DNA from: Mesorhizobium sp. WSM4311
Lineage (GTDB): Bacteria > Pseudomonadota > Alphaproteobacteria > Rhizobiales > Rhizobiaceae
Direction of reading: 5' to 3'
Assembly (NCBI RefSeq): GCF_002295115.1
Contig: NZ_NSFV01000006.1
Coordinates: 260,501 to 324,500, forward strand
Length of the DNA: 64,000 nt
In this document: positions 21,476-29,604 of the stretch, one piece after another
How positions within the stretch are numbered: the stretch's first letter is position 1
Layout of the letters: every line of letters starts with the position of its first letter
The notes under the pieces: generated by a model
Database searches by the model: none
What the model was told of the DNA's origin: nothing
The model's input: the letters and a program-made list of their open reading frames with translations, nothing else
Translations under genes and position numbers: made by a program

Positions 21476-22426
21476 TCAGTTGTCGCTCGGGCGCACAACT
21501 GGCGGGCGCGCGGCCTGCCTTTGTGCGCCGGTCGTGCCTTCGCTGCGGAAGACTTCCTTGGCGATCTCGCCGATGCCGCCGAGCGAGCCGATCAGCGACG
21601 ACGCCTCGAAAGGCATCAGCACGATCTTGCTGTTGGTGGCCGTGCCGATCTTGCCCAGCGCCTCGGTGTATTTCTGCGCGACGAAGTAGTTCAGCGCCTG
21701 CACGTCGCCCTTGGAAATCGCTTCCGACACCACCTGGGTGGCGCGGGCCTCGGCCTCGGCCGAGCGCTCGCGCGCCTCGGCGTCGCGGAAGGCGGCCTCC
21801 TTGCGGCCCTCGGCCTCGAGGATCTGCGACTGCTTGAGGCCTTCGGCGGCCAGGATCTGGGCGCGCTTGTTACGTTCGGCGGTCATCTGACGGCCCATCG
21901 ATTCGATGAGGTTGGCCGGCGGGTTGATGTCCTTGATCTCGACGCGGGTGATCTTGATGCCCCACGGATGCGCCGCCTCGTCGACGACGCGCAGCAGGCG
22001 CTCGTTGATGGCGTCGCGGTTGGACAACAGCTCGTCGAGGTCCATCGAGCCCATGACGGTACGGATGTTGGTCATCGTCAGGTTGAGGATGGCGTTCTGC
22101 AGGCCGGCAACCTGGTAGGCGGCCTGCGCCGCATTGAGGATCTGGTAGAAGGCGATGCCGTCGACACCGACGATGGCGTTGTCGCGGGTGATGATTTCCT
22201 GGCTCGGAACGTCGAGCACCTGCTCCATCATGTTCATCTTGGCGCCGATGCGGTCGACGAACGGCGTGATGATGTTGAGGCCGGGGCTCAGTGTCTTGGT
22301 GTAACGACCAAAACGTTCGACCGTATAGTTGTAGCCTTGGGGAACTGTCTTGATGCCTTTGAACAGCACCAGCACGACAAGCGCGACAAGAACAACGACC
22401 GCAATATCGAAACCACTGAAATCCAT
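21476..22426 (-). CDS. qmcA: SPFH/Band 7 protein, QmcA-type slipin
   Basis: A 316-aa stomatin-like protein. One N-terminal membrane helix (about residues 8-25) precedes the SPFH domain (GYNYTVERFGRYTKTLSPGLNIITPFVD through about 190) and a charged coiled-coil rich in Glu/Ala/Arg (about 190-255). The C-terminus is QAARPPVVRPSDN. Such proteins oligomerise into membrane rings and modulate proteases such as FtsH. The downstream nfeD gene (20 bp away, same strand) matches the qmcA-ybbJ pair of enterobacteria; qmcA is used on that basis. Confidence 0.92.
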   Translation of the reverse strand: MDFSGFDIAVVVLVALVVLVLFKGIKTVPQGYNYTVERFGRYTKTLSPGLNIITPFVDRIGAKMNMMEQVLDVPSQEIITRDNAIVGVDGIAFYQILNAAQAAYQVAGLQNAILNLTMTNIRTVMGSMDLDELLSNRDAINERLLRVVDEAAHPWGIKITRVEIKDINPPANLIESMGRQMTAERNKRAQILAAEGLKQSQILEAEGRKEAAFRDAEARERSAEAEARATQVVSEAISKGDVQALNYFVAQKYTEALGKIGTATNSKIVLMPFEASSLIGSLGGIGEIAKEVFRSEGTTGAQRQAARPPVVRPSDN

Positions 22427-22547
22427 TTGGCTCTCCCTCAGAAGCGGGCCGCGAGAGCCATTCCCGCGCAGCCGACTTCACCAAAGACTTAAGTGTGTTT
22501 CAGGAACGTTACAATCAGGTGATGAAGGATTGTTTGTTGCTCTGCAC

Positions 22548-23759
22548 TCAGCGGTTGAAGGCGAAGAGCTCCGCATCGATGTCGGTCATCCCTTTGATCG
22601 AAGCCGAAATAATTTCGGAAGCGATGCGCGAGAAGGTGATGCCGTTGCCGCCGTAACCCATGACTGCATGGATGCGCGGATGCCGGGGGACGGCGCCGAT
22701 ATAGGGCAGGCCGGTGCTGGTTGTGCCGAACGAGCCGGTCCAGGCGAATTCGGGCCTGACGTCGAGACGGGGGAACAGCCGGCCCAGCTTGTCGGCAATG
22801 CGGGCACTCTTGTCGGCGATCAGTCCGTCGCGCCGCGTCTCGTCGACAAAATCCTCGTCCTCGCCGCCGCAGATGACCCTGCCGTCGGCCGTAGAGCGCA
22901 TGTAGAGATACGGATCCGACGCCTCCCAGATGAACGACGGACCCGGCCAGAGTTTTCGCGGCTGCGGGCGTGTCGCGATCGCCCAGGTCGAGATGATCCG
23001 GTGGGCGGCCGCCGGCACGATGTCGACCAGTTCGTAGCCGGTGGCCAGGACAACATGCCGTGCGGTGATGGTCGGGCCGTCCTTTGTCGTCACGACCACC
23101 TCATCGGTATTGTCCTCGATCGCCGTCGCTTCGGCGGGAGCGTAAAGCCGTGCCTTGCGCTCCAGCGCCTTGAGCAGCAAGCCGGCCGTCAGCTTGCGCG
23201 GGTCGAGCGCGATGTTGCCATGGCTGAGGATGGCGCCGCCGCGGTCTATGCCGAATGTCTGCGCCAGCGGCTGCGGCGTCAGATAGGCGGCCGCAATGCC
23301 CGCATGTCGCCGCGCTTCGGCTTCCTCACGCAGTTCCGACGGTCCGAGCAGCGTGCCGGCCAGATAGAGCGACGGGGCGCGGCGCAGGCGACAGTCGATT
23401 GCGAGATATTCGATGCGGCCGGCCAGGTTGGAAACGGCGAGCCGCGAGCGGCGCCAGGCCTGTTGTGCCTTGATCCTGCCGATCATCTCCGAGAGCACGG
23501 AAAGCGGTTGGTCGATTTCGAACTGGACCAGCGCCGTGGTCGCCGCGGTCGAGCCTTTCAGCGGACCACGCCGGTCGATGCAGATTAGCTGATGACCGTC
23601 CGCCGTCAGCGCCTCGGCCGTCATGGCGCCGCTGATGCCCATGCCGATGATCAGCACGTCGGTCTTGACGTCGCGGGTCAACCTGTCCGTCGGCACGGCA
23701 GGTGCCCGATAGGCGGACCAGACGGGCCGGCCAGTTCTGAGGTCGAGTTTGCGGGGCAT
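22548..23759 (-). CDS. FAD-dependent oxidoreductase (DAO family)
   Basis: A 403-aa protein with N-terminal FAD-binding motif VLIIGMGISGAMTAEAL (about residues 35-51), then IDRRGPLKGSTAATTALVQFEIDQPL, which is typical of the DAO/GlcD-like glycine oxidase and gamma-glutamylputrescine oxidase group. HVVLATGYE near 240 and the C-terminal GYGGNGITFSRIASEII complete the FAD site. The substrate cannot be told; amine or amino-acid oxidation is usual. It starts at ATG 23759 (MPRKLDL) and stands alone after the hemH-side palindromic repeat. Confidence 0.85.
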   Translation of the reverse strand: MPRKLDLRTGRPVWSAYRAPAVPTDRLTRDVKTDVLIIGMGISGAMTAEALTADGHQLICIDRRGPLKGSTAATTALVQFEIDQPLSVLSEMIGRIKAQQAWRRSRLAVSNLAGRIEYLAIDCRLRRAPSLYLAGTLLGPSELREEAEARRHAGIAAAYLTPQPLAQTFGIDRGGAILSHGNIALDPRKLTAGLLLKALERKARLYAPAEATAIEDNTDEVVVTTKDGPTITARHVVLATGYELVDIVPAAAHRIISTWAIATRPQPRKLWPGPSFIWEASDPYLYMRSTADGRVICGGEDEDFVDETRRDGLIADKSARIADKLGRLFPRLDVRPEFAWTGSFGTTSTGLPYIGAVPRHPRIHAVMGYGGNGITFSRIASEIISASIKGMTDIDAELFAFNR

Positions 23760-23847
23760 CGAATTCTCCGGAGGAACTGCTCAACGCTCCGGAGTGGCCC
23801 TTGTTCCGGTGTCAGAGCGGCGGGCCGCTCCAACTCTCTGGTTGACG

Positions 23848-23913
23848 AAATTCCCAAGGGAAAGCGCTATGCGCTTCTCCCGGGAAAACCGTTTCACACT
23901 TTTCCTGGAATTT
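23848..23913. repeat. 66-bp dispersed palindromic element downstream of hemH
   Basis: Outer arms AAATTCC (23848-23854) and GGAATTT (23907-23913) enclose an inner AAGCGC-TAT-GCGCTT dyad and the stretch GGAAAACCGTTTCACACTTTTCC. It begins 4 bp beyond the hemH stop. The right half resembles a repeat seen many times in rhizobial genomes; copy number here cannot be judged from one window. Confidence 0.6.
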
Positions 23914-23916
23914 CTC

Positions 23917-24981
23917 CTAGACCCAGCCGGACAGTTCGCGCCGCACCATCGCCTCGATCACCGCCATCCCCTCGGCGCTATCGTTGAGACAAGGGATATG
24001 CACGAAGTTCTTGCCGCCGGCATGATGGAAGGTCTCGGCCGCTTCCCGGCCGATTTCGTCCAGCGTCTCGATGCAGTCGACGGAAAAGCCGGGATTGACG
24101 ATGGCGATGGATTTGACGCCGTCCTTGCCGAGTTTCTCCACCGTCTTGTCGGTGTAGGGCTGCAGCCATTCCTGGGCGCCGAAGCGCGACTGGAAGGTGG
24201 TGATCAGCTTCTTTTCGTCCCAGCCGAGCCTGTCGCGCAACAGCCGGGTCGTCTTGAGGCAATGGCAATGGTAGGGGTCGCCCTTTTCGAAATAGGGCCT
24301 TGGGATGCCGTGGTATGAGGCAATGACCACTTCCGGCTCGAAATCCAGCGTCGCGATATTCTGCTCGATCGAACGCGCCAGCGCCTCGATATAGGCGGGC
24401 TCGTCATAGTAAGGCGGCACGCTGCGGATGGCGGGTGCCGCGCGCATCTTCATCAAGGCGCGAAACAGCTGGTCATTGGCGGTGGCCGTCGTCGTCGCGG
24501 AGTATTGCGGGTAGAGCGGAAACGAAAGAATGCGATCGCAGCCCTGCGCGACCAGCCTTTCGGCGACACTCGCGGTCGAAGGATTGCCGTAGCGCATCGC
24601 CCAGTCGACGACGACATCGGGCAGGTCGCGCAACGCCTCGGCCAGCTTTTCGCCCTGCGCGCGGGTGTAGGTGCGCAGCGGCGACTCGTTCTTTTCCTGG
24701 TTCCATATCCGGGCATAGTTGGCGCCGGACTTCTTCGGCCGCGATGTAAGCACCAGGCCGTAGAGGATCGGATACCAGATCGCCCTGTTGAGTTCGATGA
24801 CGCGCGGATCGGACAGGAATTCCCTGAGATACCGCCACATCGGCTTGAAGTCGGTGCCGTCAGGCGTGCCGAGATTAATCAGCATGACACCGATCTTGCC
24901 GGTCTTGACCGGCGGATGCCCGGCCGGCAGTGGGCCGAGGGCCTTCGCGGCTTTGGGATCGACAGCGGTTGTGAACGTCAT
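23917..24981 (-). CDS. hemH: Ferrochelatase
   Basis: A 354-aa enzyme that inserts Fe(II) into protoporphyrin IX, the last step of haem b synthesis. Family motifs: VMLINLGTPDG (about residues 32-42), the substrate-lining SPLRTYTRAQ, FPLYPQYSATTTAT, SYHGIPRPYFEKGDPYHCHC with the metal-binding His, and NPGFSVDCIETLDEIG near the end. Start ATG 24981. No Irr box (TTTAGAA-type dyad) is visible just upstream. Haem users in the window include the HODM-like protein and the animal-type peroxidase. Confidence 0.97.
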   Translation of the reverse strand: MTFTTAVDPKAAKALGPLPAGHPPVKTGKIGVMLINLGTPDGTDFKPMWRYLREFLSDPRVIELNRAIWYPILYGLVLTSRPKKSGANYARIWNQEKNESPLRTYTRAQGEKLAEALRDLPDVVVDWAMRYGNPSTASVAERLVAQGCDRILSFPLYPQYSATTTATANDQLFRALMKMRAAPAIRSVPPYYDEPAYIEALARSIEQNIATLDFEPEVVIASYHGIPRPYFEKGDPYHCHCLKTTRLLRDRLGWDEKKLITTFQSRFGAQEWLQPYTDKTVEKLGKDGVKSIAIVNPGFSVDCIETLDEIGREAAETFHHAGGKNFVHIPCLNDSAEGMAVIEAMVRRELSGWV

Positions 24982-25074
24982 AGCGGTCCTCCAGGAGGCG
25001 CGAACCTAATCATCCTGCACGGGCTTTCAATGCCGCGTCTGGCCGCACCTTAACGCGTGTCCAGCTGAAAACAG

Positions 25075-25104
25075 AACACCCGCCCGGTTTCCCAGGCGGG
25101 TGTT
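25075..25104 (-). terminator. Terminator of the 5'-nucleotidase gene
   Basis: Ten-bp stem AACACCCGCC / GGCGGGTGTT with a 10-nt loop, then a T-rich TCTGTTTT on the minus strand, 23 bp after the stop codon. Confidence 0.85.
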
Positions 25105-25126
25105 GGATGGAAGAGGCGAAGTGAGG

Positions 25127-27277
25127 TTACTTCGCCGGGATGGTCAGTGTCGCGCCGGGCATCAGCCGATGCGGCCTTTGACCCTTGTTGGCCTCGTAGA
25201 TGAGTTTCCACTTGGTGGCGTCGCCATAGGCCTTCTTGGCCAGATCCCAATAGGTGTCGCCGGTAACGATGACATGGCTGCCCGTTGCTGGTGCGGCTTC
25301 AGCGGGCTTTGCCGGCTCTGCCGGCTTGGCAGGTTCCGCCGGGGCCGGCGCTGCCGGTGCAGGGGCGGCCTCGGCCGGCTTTGCCGGCTCGGCTGGTGCA
25401 GGTGCCGGAGCAGCGGGAGCCGGCGGGGCCGGTGGCGCAGGTGCATTCTCCGTCGATACGGCCGGCGGCGTGTTGGCGATATCGCCTGAGTTCGCGGGCA
25501 GTTCAGGCATTGCCGGTGCCGCTTCCGCGGGCTTTGCCGGTTCAGCCGGTTTCGCGGCCTCGGCCGGTTTGGCAGGTTCCGCCGGCGCGGGGGCCGGAGT
25601 TGCCTCGGCTGGCTTTGCCGGCTCTGCAGGCTTGGCTGGTTCCGCCGCCGGGGCCGCCGCGACGGTCGCGGCGATCTCGGTGATGCGGCCGTCGAGCTTG
25701 GGCGTGTAGGGCCGGTGGGCGCCGAGATAGTCGGCCACGACCTGTTCGAGACCGGGGCCGTAGTCGTAGGCGTTCTTGGCCTTTTCGGCGAAGACCTTGT
25801 AGCCGTCGCCGCCCTGGCGCACGTAATTGTTGGTGGCGACGAGATAGTCCTTGTCGGGCTTGATCGGCGTCCAGGCGCCGTTCTCCATGACCTCGACGGA
25901 TTTGACGCGGCCGGCATTGGGCGCGACCGATTTGTCGAAGGCGTATTTGAGGCCCGCCACCTGCGGGAAGCGCCCGGCGCCGTCCTCGATCTGGCTGAGG
26001 CCGCTTTCGAGGCCGGCGACCAGGTCCTTGCCCGAAATCTGGAAGGTCGCCAGCGTGTTCTGGAACGGCAGCACGGTCAGCACCTCACCCATGGTGATGG
26101 TGCCCTTGTCGATCGAGGCGCGCAGGCCGCCGCCATTGGAGATGACGATCTCGACGCCCTGTCCCTTGACGCGGTCGAGTATGGCATCGGAGACGAGGTT
26201 GCCCATCGCGCATTCCTTGGCGCGGCAATTCTCGCGGCTGCCGTCGATGACGTCGGTGGTCTCGGCCACTTCCTTGTTCTTCAAAGCCTCGATCGGCGCG
26301 CCGAGTTCCTTGATGCGGGCGAGCACGGCGGGATCGGGCGTGATCGACTTGTCAAGAAAGATCGGGTCGCCGCTGGCCGATTTGACGACGCCATTGTCGT
26401 CGAACACCACCTTGAACTCGCCGAGATATTTCGAATAGGAGGCCGCCTGCACCACCGGCACCTTGTAGCCGTCCGGGTTGTCGACCATCGTCGGGTAGGG
26501 GCCTGCCGCCTTCGGATCGGTGTTCGACAAGAGCGTATGGCTGTGGCCGCCGACAACCACGTCGATGCCCGGGATCTTGGCAATGATGTCGCGTTCCCTG
26601 TTGTAGCCGATATGGGTCACGGCGATGATCTTGTTGACGCCTTGCGCCTTGAGCTTCTCGACCTCGGCGGTGATCGATTTGACGTCGTCCGCAATGGCGA
26701 TGTTGGGACCGGGCGAGGCGAGTTCGGGCGTATCGTTGGTGACGGCGCCGACAATGCCGATCTTCTGCCCGCCGACATCCACGACGATCGACGGCTTGAT
26801 CTTGCCGGCCGCGCCGGACTTGTCGTTGGGCACGACATTGGCACTGACGATCGGGAACATCGCCTTGTCGAGGTAAGGCACCAGCGCGCTCTCGCCATCG
26901 TCGAATTCATGGTTGCCGAGCGTCACCGCGTCGGGTTTCATCTGATTGAGGAATTCCTCCTCCACGGTGCCCTTGTAGGTGGTGTAGAACAGCGATCCCT
27001 GGAAACTGTCACCCGCATTGAGCAGCAGCACGTTCTGGCCTTCGAGCTTCTTGCGCTCCTGGGCGATCGCCGTGATCAACCGGCCGGCGCCGCCGATGCA
27101 TTCGCCCTTGGTCTCCTCGTCGGCCGAACAGGTCGACTCATATTTGTTGTTGCCTTCGATGCGGCTGTGCCAGTCATTGAAATGCAAAATGTTCAATGTG
27201 TAGTCGGCAAAGGATGCGCCGGCCGACAGGCCAAGCGTCGATGCGGACAGGGCGGCAATGGCGGCAAGCTTCTTCAT
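25127..27277 (-). CDS. Periplasmic 5'-nucleotidase / UDP-sugar hydrolase with LysM tail
   Basis: A 716-aa secreted metallophosphoesterase. Signal peptide about residues 1-24 (cut after SFA). The calcineurin-like domain holds HFNDWHS (33-39), NAGDSFQGS (about 88-96), GNHEFD (about 121-126) and VGGHSH (about 237-242), the two-metal ligands. The 5'-nucleotidase C-terminal domain follows (about 340-520, with ISNGGGLR and the substrate-stacking FQNTLATF). Then comes a stretch of about 130 residues of imperfect AEPAKPAE repeats (about 530-665), ending in a single LysM motif (about 667-714, THVIVTGDTYWDLAKKAYGD pattern). It likely hydrolyses extracellular nucleotides or UDP-sugars while tethered to peptidoglycan through LysM. 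GGGAG lies before ATG 27277. Confidence 0.93.
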   Translation of the reverse strand: MKKLAAIAALSASTLGLSAGASFADYTLNILHFNDWHSRIEGNNKYESTCSADEETKGECIGGAGRLITAIAQERKKLEGQNVLLLNAGDSFQGSLFYTTYKGTVEEEFLNQMKPDAVTLGNHEFDDGESALVPYLDKAMFPIVSANVVPNDKSGAAGKIKPSIVVDVGGQKIGIVGAVTNDTPELASPGPNIAIADDVKSITAEVEKLKAQGVNKIIAVTHIGYNRERDIIAKIPGIDVVVGGHSHTLLSNTDPKAAGPYPTMVDNPDGYKVPVVQAASYSKYLGEFKVVFDDNGVVKSASGDPIFLDKSITPDPAVLARIKELGAPIEALKNKEVAETTDVIDGSRENCRAKECAMGNLVSDAILDRVKGQGVEIVISNGGGLRASIDKGTITMGEVLTVLPFQNTLATFQISGKDLVAGLESGLSQIEDGAGRFPQVAGLKYAFDKSVAPNAGRVKSVEVMENGAWTPIKPDKDYLVATNNYVRQGGDGYKVFAEKAKNAYDYGPGLEQVVADYLGAHRPYTPKLDGRITEIAATVAAAPAAEPAKPAEPAKPAEATPAPAPAEPAKPAEAAKPAEPAKPAEAAPAMPELPANSGDIANTPPAVSTENAPAPPAPPAPAAPAPAPAEPAKPAEAAPAPAAPAPAEPAKPAEPAKPAEAAPATGSHVIVTGDTYWDLAKKAYGDATKWKLIYEANKGQRPHRLMPGATLTIPAK
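25281..25670 (-). repeat. Degenerate AEPAKPAE-coding repeats
   Basis: In-frame, GC-rich degenerate repeats of 12-24 bp (units encoding AEPAKP, PAEAAP, PAEPAKPAE) inside the 5'-nucleotidase gene, between catalytic domain and LysM. Such a spacer is likely to vary in length between strains. Confidence 0.8.
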
Positions 27278-27410
27278 CTTCGTCTCCCGGTAGGCTGATC
27301 AGAGGCGTTTAGCACCCTTGCTTGACTGGGGTGTAACAGCCATGTTTTGACCATGTTCCCATCGCGTTTCGGCTGACGCAAGCGGAAATGCCGCCACTCT
27401 TTGCAGGCGC

Positions 27411-27443
27411 AAAAAAAGGACGGCGGCCAATCGGCCGCCATCC
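27411..27443 (-). terminator. Terminator of omp10
   Basis: Minus-strand stem GGATGGCGGCC / GGCCGCCGTCC (one G-U) with a GATT loop, then seven T (27411-27417), 25 bp after the omp10 stop. Confidence 0.93.
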
Positions 27444-27467
27444 TCGATGAGTCCAGCGTTCGCTCGT

Positions 27468-27845
27468 TCAGACGCGTCGCGTCAGCACGAAGTTCTGGCC
27501 GGACGAGCTGGTGCAGTTCAGCTGGCTGGTGGAGATCAGCAGGCAGTTGAAGCTGACCGGCGTCTGGCGGATCAGCGACGTCCCGTTGATCTCGACCGAT
27601 GTGGCTCCGGTCATCGTGTAGCTGCCATCGGACAGCTTCTGGCCGGTGTCGGTGGCGACGGTCGTGAACTTGCCGCCGGTGAAGGTCGACAGGCCGGTGC
27701 CCTTGGCATCAATCCAGGAACCCTCGACGCCTTTCGGCGCGGCCGCCATCGGCGGTGCCTCGGGACCGCCTGTGGTGCAGGCGGCGAGGATCATGGCAAA
27801 GGAACCCGCCACGCCCATCGAAAGAACTTTGCGCGCAATAGTCAT
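27468..27845 (-). CDS. omp10: Outer-membrane lipoprotein Omp10 family
   Basis: A 125-aa lipoprotein with signal sequence and lipobox LAAC (Cys23). The body EGSWIDAKGTGLSTFTGGKF...SLIRQ and the C-terminal NCTSSSGQNFVLTRR closely follow Brucella Omp10, an outer-membrane lipoprotein antigen with an AprI/MltD-inhibitor-like beta-barrel fold. Two Cys in the final third may form a disulfide. The start is ATG 27845, preceded by GGAGAGGA; earlier frame extension passes through an intergenic palindrome and is not coding. A strong terminator follows. Confidence 0.88.
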   Translation of the reverse strand: MTIARKVLSMGVAGSFAMILAACTTGGPEAPPMAAAPKGVEGSWIDAKGTGLSTFTGGKFTTVATDTGQKLSDGSYTMTGATSVEINGTSLIRQTPVSFNCLLISTSQLNCTSSSGQNFVLTRRV

Positions 27846-27862
27846 CTTAAATCCTCTCCAAA

Positions 27863-27907
27863 CGCATCGGCCCAAAAATCGGTTTCGATTTTGAGAGGCA
27901 CGATGCG
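27863..27907. repeat. 45-bp double palindrome in omp10 leader
   Basis: Outer arms CGCATCG / CGATGCG and inner arms AAAATCG / CGATTTT form two nested stems. It lies 17 nt upstream of the omp10 start codon. It looks like a dispersed rhizobial element. Confidence 0.6.
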
Positions 27908-27973
27908 AACGTCCAAAGTGCTGGAACGGGCGTGCGTCCCGCAAGACGTGCGCTGCCCCAGGCCGCATCTCTT

Positions 27974-27998
27974 CAATCGCCCGATTTCCGGGCGATTG
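27974..27998 (-). terminator. Hairpin after homospermidine synthase gene
   Basis: Perfect 10-bp arms CAATCGCCCG / CGGGCGATTG with a 5-nt loop, 30 bp after the hss stop. There is no T run, so termination strength is uncertain. Confidence 0.5.
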
Positions 27999-28027
27999 CA
28001 AGGCAATGGCGCATGGTGCGCAGGATG

Positions 28028-29473
28028 CTATCGGACGAGGATGTTGCGGAATTGCCACGGATCGCTGCGGTCGAGGTCCTCCGGGAAGAGGCCCGGGCGT
28101 CGGTCGAGCGGCGTCCAGTCGGTGTAATGGCCTTCGACCGGTCCGAGATAGGGCGACTGGACTTCCAGGCAGCGCTTGTAGTCCATCTCGTCGGCCTCGA
28201 CGATGCCGGCATCGGGATTTTCCAATGCCCAGACCATGCCGGCCAGAACCGCCGAGGTGACCTGAAGGCCGGTGGCGTTCTGATAGGGCGCCAGCTTGCG
28301 CGCCTCGCCCAGCGACAAGTGCGAGCCAAACCAGTAGGCGTTCTTGTCGTGGCCGTAGAGCAGGACACCGAGTTCGTCGACGCCGTCGACCAGTTCGTTC
28401 TCGTCGAGCACGTGGTGCACCGGCTGAGGCCTGCCGGCGGCACCGAACATCTCGTCCAGCGACAGGATCGCATCGTTGCAGGGATGGTAGGCGTAATGGC
28501 AGGTCGGCCGGTACTGCACCTTGCCCTTCTTCGAGCGAACGGTGAAGAAGTCGGCGATCGAGATCGACTCGTTATGCGTCACCAGCAGGCCGTATTGCGC
28601 TCCCGGCGTCGGGCACCACGAGCGCACGCGCGTGTTGGCGCCGGGCTGCTCCAGGTAGATCGCGGCCTTGGAGCCGTGCTTGTGCTTCTTGGCGTTCTTC
28701 GGCATCCACTTCTCATGCGTGCCCCAGCCGAGTTCGGCCGGCTGCAAGCCCTCGGAGATGAAGCCCTCGACCGACCAGGTGTTCCAGAACACATCCATCG
28801 GCTTCGGCTTCTTGGTGCGCTGGGTGTCGCGCTCGGCGATGTGGATGCCCTTGACGCCGGCCTTCTTCATCAGCTTGGCCCAACCCTCGCGGTCTTCCTG
28901 CGCCGGCTCCGAGAACTCAAGGCCAAGATCGGTGGCGAGGTTGACCAGCGCCTGCTTGACGAACCACGAGACCATACCGGGATTGGCGCCGCAGGTGGAG
29001 ACGGCGGTGGCGCCGCCGGGCTTGTCGTGCTTTTCCTTGATCATCGCCTCGCGCAGCGCATAGTTGGTGCGGCTGGCATTGTCGGCCTTGGCGTCGAAAT
29101 AGAAGCCGAGCCACGGCTCGACGACGGTGTCGATGTAAAGCACGCCGAGCTTGCGGCAGAGACGCATCAGATCGACCGAGCCCGTGTCGACCGACAGGTT
29201 GACGCAAAAGCCCTGGCCGCCGCCATTGGTCAAGAGCGGCGTCAGAAGCTTCTTGTAGTTCTTCTCGGTCACCGCTTCCTGGACGAAGGCGATGCCGCGC
29301 TCGTCGAGCAGCGTGCGGTCGGTGTCGCGTGGGTCGAGGACCGTCATGCGCGACTTGTCGAACTTGAAATGGCGTTCAATGAGCGGCAGCGTCCCCCGTC
29401 CGATCGAGCCGAAGCCAATCATCACCACCGGGCCGGTGATCTCACCGTAAACGGGCCAGTTTTCATTCGCCAT
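28028..29473 (-). CDS. hss: Homospermidine synthase
   Basis: A 481-aa NAD-dependent enzyme that joins two putrescine molecules (or spermidine and putrescine) into sym-homospermidine, the main long polyamine of many rhizobia. The Rossmann motif VVMIGFGSIGRG is at about residues 16-27, followed by DPRDTD; the family stretch STCGANPGMVSWFVKQAL and HNESISIADFF are typical. Start ATG 29473 (MANENW) has GGAG ten bases upstream, and the family N-terminus agrees. Putrescine would come from the type III decarboxylase at 55 kb in this window. The gene is apparently transcribed alone. Confidence 0.94.
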   Translation of the reverse strand: MANENWPVYGEITGPVVMIGFGSIGRGTLPLIERHFKFDKSRMTVLDPRDTDRTLLDERGIAFVQEAVTEKNYKKLLTPLLTNGGGQGFCVNLSVDTGSVDLMRLCRKLGVLYIDTVVEPWLGFYFDAKADNASRTNYALREAMIKEKHDKPGGATAVSTCGANPGMVSWFVKQALVNLATDLGLEFSEPAQEDREGWAKLMKKAGVKGIHIAERDTQRTKKPKPMDVFWNTWSVEGFISEGLQPAELGWGTHEKWMPKNAKKHKHGSKAAIYLEQPGANTRVRSWCPTPGAQYGLLVTHNESISIADFFTVRSKKGKVQYRPTCHYAYHPCNDAILSLDEMFGAAGRPQPVHHVLDENELVDGVDELGVLLYGHDKNAYWFGSHLSLGEARKLAPYQNATGLQVTSAVLAGMVWALENPDAGIVEADEMDYKRCLEVQSPYLGPVEGHYTDWTPLDRRPGLFPEDLDRSDPWQFRNILVR

Positions 29474-29604
29474 TTTATCGAGCACTCCTTCAGGCACATG
29501 CAAAAGCCGGGCAAACACCCGCAAAACCCGGGCATTTTCACCCGACGGTCATGCGCTACATCACAGATCATTGTCATAAACCAGCGAAAAGCGCCAACCC
29601 GTGG

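Noticed and set aside
25281..25670. CRISPR-like or microsatellite array
   Set aside because: The repeats are in frame, degenerate and encode AEPAKPAE in a single protein; no spacers.
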